Origin: Jatrophihabitans sp. | Lineage (GTDB): Bacteria; Actinomycetota; Actinomycetes; Mycobacteriales; Jatrophihabitantaceae | Assembly: GCA_025966255.1 (NCBI GenBank) | Contig: JAOPVG010000236.1 | Span: 1 to 9,398, forward strand | Reading direction: 5' to 3' | DNA: 9,398 nucleotides | In this document: positions 6,707-9,398 of the stretch, piece by piece | How positions within the stretch are numbered: position 1 is the stretch's first letter | How the letters are laid out: each line of letters begins with the position of its first letter | Notes under the pieces: model-generated | Database searches by the model: none | What the model saw: the letters and a program-made list of their open reading frames with translations, nothing else | What the model was told of the DNA's origin: nothing | Translations under genes and position numbers: made by a program

Positions 6707-8295
6707 ACCGGCCGATCCGCAAGGTGTCCGTGACGATTGCGGTGCTGTTCCTGGCGCTGTTCGTGAACCTCAACTACGTGCAGGTGTTCAAGGGCAACGC
6801 CTACCGCAACGACAGTCGCAACCAGCGTGTGCTGCTCAACGAGTACTCCCACCCGCGTGGGCAGATCGTCGTGAGTGGCACAGCTGTAGCGGAGTCGCGC
6901 AAGAGCTCGGACGAGCTGAAGTATCTGCGGGTCTATCCGCAAGGGCCGGTCTACGCGCCGGTCACCGGGTACTACTCCTTCAGCTACGGCACCAGCGGGA
7001 TCGAGGACGCCGAGAACAGCGTGCTCACCGGCGACGACTCGCGCTTGTTCGGCACCAAGCTCGCCGGCCTGCTGACTGGCCGCGATCCCAAGGGCGGCAG
7101 CGTTGAGCTCACGATCAACAAGGCCGCGCAGGAGGCGGCGTACAAGGCGATGGGCGGGCGCCGCGGCGCGGTCGTCGCTCTGGACCCCAAGACCGGCGCG
7201 ATCCTGGCCGCGGTGTCGACCCCGTCCTACGATCCGAACCAGCTCTCCAGCCATAACGCGAACACGATCTCGAAAGCTTGGACGAAATACACCACCGACA
7301 AGAACAACCCGATGCTCAACCGGGCATTCCGGCAGGTCTACCCCGCCGGTTCGATGTTCAAGGTGATCGACGCGGCCGCCGCACTGTCGCTGCCCAAGCC
7401 CATCACGCCCAACACCCAGCTGTCGTCGCCCAACTCCTACTGGCCGCTCGAGCCGCAGCGTACGACCAAGTGCCCGGCCAACCACGCCGCGCCCTGCGTG
7501 GAGAACTTCAGCGGCGAGACCTGCGACAACGGCAAGACGGCGACCCTCGCCTTCGCCCTCGCCAAGTCGTGCAACACGACGTTCTCGAAACTCACCGTGG
7601 ACACGATCCACGGAAGCGCGCTCGCGGCCCAGGCCCAGAAATTCGGGCTCGACCCGCCCTACGCCGGCACCCAGCCGCCCAACTTCTGCGACCCGGTCGC
7701 ATTCACGACCCCGCTCAGCGTGTGCCGGTCGTCGCCGGGTAGCACGACCGATTTGGCGCAGCCGGACACGCTGGCCCAGACGGCGATCGGGCAGCGCAAC
7801 GTCGAGCTCACCCCGCTGCAGGCCGCGATGATCTCCGCGTCGGTAGCGAACAACGGCACGCTCATGAAGCCCTACCTCGTGGCCAAGGAGTTCCGGCCCG
7901 ACTTGTCGGTGCTGAAGGAGACCACGTCCCAGCAGCTCAGCCAGGTGATCGATCCGACTCTGGACACCAGCCTCATCTCGATGATGGAGGGCGTCGTCAC
8001 CAGCCCCGAGGGCACCGGTGGGCCGGCCAACATCACCGAGCTGGGCCCGACCGTCAAGGTCGGGGGCAAGACCGGGACCGCCGATCACGGCGTGCCGGAC
8101 AAGAACGGCAATCTGCCGCCTCCGCACGCGTGGTTCACCGGCTTCGCCCTGCAGAAGGGCGATCCGAAGATCGCCGTCGCGGTGATCATCGAGGACGGCG
8201 GCGTCAGCGGTAGCGAGACCACCGGCGGACTGGCCGCCGCGCCGGTGGCCAAGAAAGTCATGTTGGCCTACCTGAAGGCCATCGGAGGGAACTGA
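6703..8295 (+). CDS. pbpA: PbpA: class B penicillin-binding protein (transpeptidase)
   Basis: PbpA cross-links peptidoglycan peptides outside the membrane as partner of RodA; in mycobacteria it is a PknB substrate needed for division. The protein has 530 residues, typical of actinobacterial PbpA. One N-terminal membrane anchor (about 8-28, uncleaved) is followed by a short non-catalytic region with PRGQI (51-55), then the transpeptidase domain. The active-site motifs are SMFK (217-220) with nucleophile Ser 217, SCN (289-291) and KTGT (456-459). The first motif is usually STFK, so Met at the second place is a variant. Six cysteines (257, 265, 274, 290, 329, 341) lie in the extracytoplasmic domain. 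GTG at 6703 overlaps the rodA TGA; AGAGG (6688-6692) lies 10 bases before it. Confidence 0.96.
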   Translation: MNRPIRKVSVTIAVLFLALFVNLNYVQVFKGNAYRNDSRNQRVLLNEYSHPRGQIVVSGTAVAESRKSSDELKYLRVYPQGPVYAPVTGYYSFSYGTSGIEDAENSVLTGDDSRLFGTKLAGLLTGRDPKGGSVELTINKAAQEAAYKAMGGRRGAVVALDPKTGAILAAVSTPSYDPNQLSSHNANTISKAWTKYTTDKNNPMLNRAFRQVYPAGSMFKVIDAAAALSLPKPITPNTQLSSPNSYWPLEPQRTTKCPANHAAPCVENFSGETCDNGKTATLAFALAKSCNTTFSKLTVDTIHGSALAAQAQKFGLDPPYAGTQPPNFCDPVAFTTPLSVCRSSPGSTTDLAQPDTLAQTAIGQRNVELTPLQAAMISASVANNGTLMKPYLVAKEFRPDLSVLKETTSQQLSQVIDPTLDTSLISMMEGVVTSPEGTGGPANITELGPTVKVGGKTGTADHGVPDKNGNLPPPHAWFTGFALQKGDPKIAVAVIIEDGGVSGSETTGGLAAAPVAKKVMLAYLKAIGGN

Positions 8296-8298
8296 GCA

Positions 8299-8328
8299 AT
8301 GTTCATCAGCAGTGAGGATCGAGGATGA
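8299..8328 (+). other. Putative 9-codon coupling mini-ORF between pbpA and pknB
   Basis: ATG at 8299 begins 3 bases after the pbpA stop, with GGAGG (8284-8288) 10 bases upstream, inside the end of pbpA. The frame reads MFISSEDRG and ends at TGA 8326-8328, which overlaps the pknB start as ATGA. The pknB ribosome-binding site, GAGG (8314-8317), lies within it. This third spacer repeats the design of the fhaA-fhaB and fhaB-pstP spacers. Translation is inferred. Confidence 0.32.
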
Positions 8329-9398
8329 CGCAGCCGAGACTCGTCGGCAGCCGGTACGAGCTCGGTGAGCTCATCGGCTACGGGGGCATGGCCGAGGTGC
8401 ATCGCGGCCGCGACACCCGCCTCAACCGGGACGTCGCCATCAAGGTGCTGCGCGCCGATCTCGCGCGTGACCCGTCGTTCCTCAACCGGTTCCGCCGCGA
8501 GGCCCACTCGGCCGCCGGGCTCAACCACCCATCGATCGTCTCGGTGTACGACACGGGCGAGGACATCGCGCCCGACGGCACGTCGATCCCGTTCATTGTC
8601 ATGGAGTTCGTCGAGGGCCGCACGCTTCGCGACATCATCAAGAGTGAAGGGCGCCTACCGGGACGTCGCGCGATGGAGGTCGTGGCCGACATCTGCAGCG
8701 CGCTCGACTTCAGTCACCGCAACGGCATCATCCACCGCGACATCAAGCCGGCCAATGTGATGATCACCCAGGCCGGCGCGGTGAAGGTCATGGACTTCGG
8801 CATCGCCCGAGCCGTGGCCGACACCTCGGCGACCGTCACTCAGACGGCGAACGTCATCGGCACGGCGCAGTATCTCTCCCCAGAGCAGGCGCGCGGCGAG
8901 TCGGTGGACGCGCGGTCCGACGTGTACTCGACCGGCTGCCTGCTCTACGAGCTCGTCACCGGTGTGCCGCCCTTTCAGGGCGACTCGCCCGTCGCCGTCG
9001 CCTATCAGCACGTGCGCGAGAACCCGGTGGCCCCGTCGGCCCGCAACCCTGAGGTGCCGCGGGCGATCGACTCGATCGTGATGAAGGCGCTGGCGAAGAA
9101 CCAGCTCAACCGCTATCAGTCGGCCGGTGAGATGCGCGCCGACATCCAGCGCGCCCTGGCCAACCAGCCGGTCACCGCCGAATCGGTGATGACCGACGCC
9201 GAGCGCACCCAGTTCATCGCCCGCACGCCCCCTCCGCCGATCGCGTTGCGTCGCGCCGACTACCCCGAGGACGACGGCGACGACTCGCGTCGCACCGGGC
9301 TGATCTGGGCGGCCGTGGTTGTCGCCCTGCTGCTGGTGATCGGGGTGGCAACGTTCGTGATCTTCGGGACCGGCAACGGCGGCTCGGGGACAACGCAG
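8325..9398 (+). CDS. pknB: PknB-type transmembrane Ser/Thr protein kinase (3'-truncated by window edge)
   Basis: PknB phosphorylates wall-synthesis and division proteins, including the adaptors and PbpA encoded upstream. The 358 codons seen are open to the window end. The kinase domain (about 11-280) shows IGYGGMAEV (17-25), Lys 40, Glu 59, HRDIKPAN with catalytic Asp 139 (137-144), DFG (157-159) and SPEQARG (185-191). The activation-loop VTQT has Thr 172 and 174, matching the autophosphorylated pair of M. tuberculosis PknB. GDSPVAVAYQHVRENP (219-234) and MTDAERT (289-295) are also PknB-specific rather than PknA-like. A juxtamembrane linker leads to one membrane segment (326-348), and then the first extracytoplasmic residues. 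PASTA repeats are expected beyond the window but not seen. ATG at 8325 has GAGG at 7-base spacing, and an in-frame TGA at 8313 rules out a more upstream start. Confidence 0.95.
   Translation, partial: MTQPRLVGSRYELGELIGYGGMAEVHRGRDTRLNRDVAIKVLRADLARDPSFLNRFRREAHSAAGLNHPSIVSVYDTGEDIAPDGTSIPFIVMEFVEGRTLRDIIKSEGRLPGRRAMEVVADICSALDFSHRNGIIHRDIKPANVMITQAGAVKVMDFGIARAVADTSATVTQTANVIGTAQYLSPEQARGESVDARSDVYSTGCLLYELVTGVPPFQGDSPVAVAYQHVRENPVAPSARNPEVPRAIDSIVMKALAKNQLNRYQSAGEMRADIQRALANQPVTAESVMTDAERTQFIARTPPPPIALRRADYPEDDGDDSRRTGLIWAAVVVALLLVIGVATFVIFGTGNGGSGTTQ

Noticed and set aside
6670..8127. A 485-codon - strand open frame opposite pbpA
   Set aside because: Composition of a frame shadow, no recognisable motif, and it lies entirely over an intact, motif-complete PbpA.

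Overview
The window is a piece of a high-GC Actinomycetota chromosome. The evidence is strong G/C preference at third codon positions, frequent GTG starts, and the classic actinobacterial cell-growth signalling cluster fhaA-fhaB-pstP-rodA-pbpA-pknB with a tRNA-Leu(CAG) gene just upstream. I cannot place it more precisely than phylum. The genes match their Mycobacterium tuberculosis and Streptomyces counterparts in order and motifs but are clearly divergent. No mobile element, CRISPR array or phage gene is visible.

Layout. Bases 1-371 hold the C-terminal part of a short-form (LID-less) adenylate kinase on the + strand. A short convergent spacer follows, then a complete FadD-like fatty-acyl-CoA synthetase on the - strand (444-2084). 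Next comes a tRNA-Leu(CAG) gene, also on the - strand (2173-2258), with its CCA encoded. A divergent intergenic region of about 160 bases separates the tRNA from the + strand operon that fills the rest of the window: fhaA (2422-3369), fhaB (3401-3883), pstP (3909-5315), rodA (5312-6706), pbpA (6703-8295) and pknB (8325 to beyond the window).

How the operon works, from knowledge of the families. PknB is a membrane Ser/Thr kinase that senses peptidoglycan fragments or lipid II through extracellular PASTA domains, which lie outside this window. PstP is the matching membrane PP2C phosphatase. FhaA and FhaB are phosphothreonine-binding FHA adaptors. RodA (SEDS glycosyltransferase) and PbpA (class B transpeptidase) form a peptidoglycan-synthesis pair. 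The operon thus couples a kinase/phosphatase switch to wall growth and division.

Most notable observations. (1) All five gene junctions of the operon are joined for translation. Two are direct 4-base stop/start overlaps. The three that have a gap of 25-31 bases are each spanned by a 9-12 codon mini-ORF with its own Shine-Dalgarno-like sequence; its start lies at or 3 bases after the upstream stop, and its stop overlaps the downstream start codon. (2) A PknB-type kinase directly follows pbpA, with no pknA between them. (3) The adenylate kinase lies outside the usual secY-adk-map setting. (4) PbpA carries six cysteines in its extracytoplasmic part and a variant SMFK active-site motif. (5) The PstP extracellular tail has just two cysteines, which bracket a Thr/Pro-repeat tract. 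I see no wholly new system; the stitched operon is the best candidate for something undescribed.
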